Origin: Polynucleobacter sp. 71A-WALBACH
GTDB lineage: Bacteria; Pseudomonadota; Gammaproteobacteria; Burkholderiales; Burkholderiaceae
DNA length: 64,000 nucleotides
Assembly (NCBI RefSeq): GCF_018882365.1
Contig: NZ_JACVOP010000002.1
Span: 248,001 to 312,000, forward strand
Reading direction: 5' to 3'
In this document: positions 62,613-64,000 of the stretch, piece after piece
Position numbering within the stretch: position 1 is the stretch's first letter
Layout of the letters: every line of letters begins with the position of its first letter
The notes under the pieces: model-generated
Told to the model about the DNA's origin: nothing
Seen by the model: the letters and a program-made list of their open reading frames with translations, nothing else
Databases searched by the model: none
Made by a program: the position numbers and the translations under genes

Positions 62613-63065
62613 ATGAGTAAGGAACCAACCGTTAGGCTAGTGCAGCAAAGTGATTATCAATTTGCCATTTATTACAGCGAAGAGAAAGATCCTATATATG
62701 GAGATGAGCCGCCACCACTTGGAAGATCGCAAGGCGCAACTCCTTCACAATTTTTGCTGGCAGGAGTAGCTAACTGTTTATCCGATTCTTTATTGTTTGC
62801 ATTAAGAAAGTTTAAGCAAAACCCAGAGCCAATTGAAACTACAGCGAGTTGCGAGATTGGTAGAAATGCAGAAAACCGATTGCGCATTCTCGCGATTCAG
62901 GTAGAGATCCGCGTTGGTGTTCCAGGGGGAAGCCTTGAAAATCTTGATCGCGTACTGGCTCAATTTCAGGATTTTTGTACCGTGTCTTCTAGCGTCAGTC
63001 TAGGCATTCCGGTGAACGTGACGGTCATCGATAGCGATAATCATCAGCTTTATCCCGCTAGTTAA
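62613..63065 (+). CDS. OsmC-family protein
   Basis: A 150-residue thiol-peroxidase-fold protein; the two active-site cysteines are in GVANCLSDSLLFAL and FQDFCTVSSS, as in OsmC/Ohr. ATG 62613 with GGAG upstream is preferred over TTG 62601. Probably reduces organic hydroperoxides, though some OsmC-like proteins have other roles. Confidence 0.88.
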   Translation: MSKEPTVRLVQQSDYQFAIYYSEEKDPIYGDEPPPLGRSQGATPSQFLLAGVANCLSDSLLFALRKFKQNPEPIETTASCEIGRNAENRLRILAIQVEIRVGVPGGSLENLDRVLAQFQDFCTVSSSVSLGIPVNVTVIDSDNHQLYPAS

Positions 63066-63083
63066 ATATTAGTGATTTGATTA

Positions 63084-63118
63084 AAAAAGCCGCAGATCAT
63101 TTGAATCTGCGGCTTTTT
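63084..63118. terminator. bidirectional terminator between osmC-type gene and lysS
   Basis: AAAAAGCCGCAGAT-CATTTGA-ATCTGCGGCTTTTT, a 14-bp perfect stem, ends both convergent genes. Confidence 0.92.
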
Positions 63119-63141
63119 GTATTTCTAAAGCATTGAAGTTT

Positions 63142-64000
63142 TTATTCTTCTTCGCGACGTAGGTGTGGGAACAAAATGACATCACGAATGTTTGGCGCAT
63201 CCGTTAATAACATCACGAGGCGATCAATGCCGATACCGCAACCGCCAGTTGGAGGCATGCCGTACTCTAGAGCACGAATGAAGTCGTGGTCGAAGTACAT
63301 TGCCTCTTCGTCACCAGCCTCTTTTTGTTCCACTTGCTTACGGAAGCGATTAGCTTGATCTTCTGCATCATTTAACTCAGAGAAGCCGTTAGCAATTTCT
63401 CGACCAGTAATGAATAGCTCAAAACGTTCAGTAATACCGGGACGTGTATCAGATTCCCGTGCGAGGGGACTTACTTCGATTGGGTAATCAATGATGTAGG
63501 TCGGCTCCCATAGGTGTGACTCGGCAACCAATTCAAATAAAGCCAGTTGGAGTGCGCCGATACCCGCGTTCTTGAGGGCAGGGCTATCTGGGTTTTCGCC
63601 ACCTTTTTTCAATTCAGTACGAATAAATGCAGCGTCTTCTAATTGAGCGGGTTCATAACTCTTATTGGACTGACCACAGTATTTAAGGATGGCTTCTGTA
63701 ATCGTTAAACGTTGGAAAGGTTTGCTCAAATCAAGCTCGCGACCTTGGTGCGTCAGGACGGCTGTGCCTTGGGCATCCATTGCTGCCGCACGAATCAAAC
63801 TCTCCGTGAAATCCATCAACCAACGGTAATCCGTATAGGCCGCATAGAATTCCATCATGGTAAATTCTGGATTGTGACGCGGGCTAACACCCTCGTTGCG
63901 GAAGTTGCGGTTAATCTCAAACACACGCTCAAAGCCGCCGACTACCAAGCGCTTTAAATACAACTCTGGCGCAATGCGTAAGAACATTTGCATATCCAAA
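63142..64000 (-). CDS. lysS: lysyl-tRNA synthetase, C-terminal part (runs off window)
   Basis: The 285 visible residues are the catalytic core of a class II LysRS: motif 2 [20 protein letters not shown] and motif 3 [14 protein letters not shown], ending with the usual DVILFPHLR. The anticodon-binding domain and start lie beyond position 64000. Reads in frame to the edge. Confidence 0.96.
   Translation of the reverse strand, partial: LDMQMFLRIAPELYLKRLVVGGFERVFEINRNFRNEGVSPRHNPEFTMMEFYAAYTDYRWLMDFTESLIRAAAMDAQGTAVLTHQGRELDLSKPFQRLTITEAILKYCGQSNKSYEPAQLEDAAFIRTELKKGGENPDSPALKNAGIGALQLALFELVAESHLWEPTYIIDYPIEVSPLARESDTRPGITERFELFITGREIANGFSELNDAEDQANRFRKQVEQKEAGDEEAMYFDHDFIRALEYGMPPTGGCGIGIDRLVMLLTDAPNIRDVILFPHLRREEE

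Overview
This window looks like the chromosome of a low-GC freshwater-type betaproteobacterium of the Burkholderiaceae, most like Polynucleobacter. That assignment is inferred from the gene families: repeated TctC-type binding proteins, an nth/rnfB/DUF1841 block, an intracellular PHB depolymerase and a complete isc operon. It was not established by a search. I see no rRNA, tRNA, CRISPR array, transposase or prophage gene.

1-28 kb is mostly housekeeping. It holds a LON-domain protein, a cysteine-poor Rrf2 regulator with a TPR protein, an exonuclease/GIY-YIG fusion, heat-shock clpB behind a clear sigma-32-type promoter, an MFS transporter and isocitrate lyase. A surface patch follows (TetR, Cys-rich lipoprotein, YadA-like trimeric adhesin), then DUF1841-nth-rnfB, phaZ, an aromatic/aspartate aminotransferase, uvrB, and iscR-iscS-iscU-iscA-hscB-hscA-fdx ending at a strong terminator. 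Two envelope proteins (Rap1a-like and DUF3300) close the section.

28-59 kb is an accessory catabolic island that I read as a C2-organosulfonate (sulfoacetate/sulfoacetaldehyde) system. Its core is a CoA ligase (SauT-like), an acylating aldehyde dehydrogenase (SauS-like), sulfoacetaldehyde acetyltransferase (Xsc), phosphate acetyltransferase, a cytoplasmic molybdenum sulfite dehydrogenase (SoeABC-like) and two TauE/SafE-type exporters. The inferred route is sulfoacetate -> sulfoacetyl-CoA -> sulfoacetaldehyde -> acetyl phosphate + sulfite, then acetyl-CoA and sulfate. A near-identical palindrome lies upstream of xsc and in the divergent region between an IclR regulator and the ligase/dehydrogenase operon, so these separate units are probably one regulon.

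Several families in the island have no settled place in known sulfonate pathways: a CobS/CobT-like AAA+/VWA pair divergent from xsc, a two-subunit aconitase X with its own LysR and TctC, a GMC oxidoreductase with a beta-keto acid cleavage enzyme, and a biotin carrier plus carboxyltransferase pair placed directly before a taurine/sulfonate-type ABC transporter. They suggest that further substrates are funnelled into sulfoacetyl-CoA or acetyl-CoA. Isocitrate lyase (8.5 kb) and acetate kinase (60.9 kb), both outside the island, could handle the acetyl units.

59-64 kb returns to housekeeping: ferredoxin-NADP reductase, dsbB, ackA, an isoprenylcysteine-methyltransferase-like membrane protein, an OsmC protein and the 3' part of lysS, which runs off the window.
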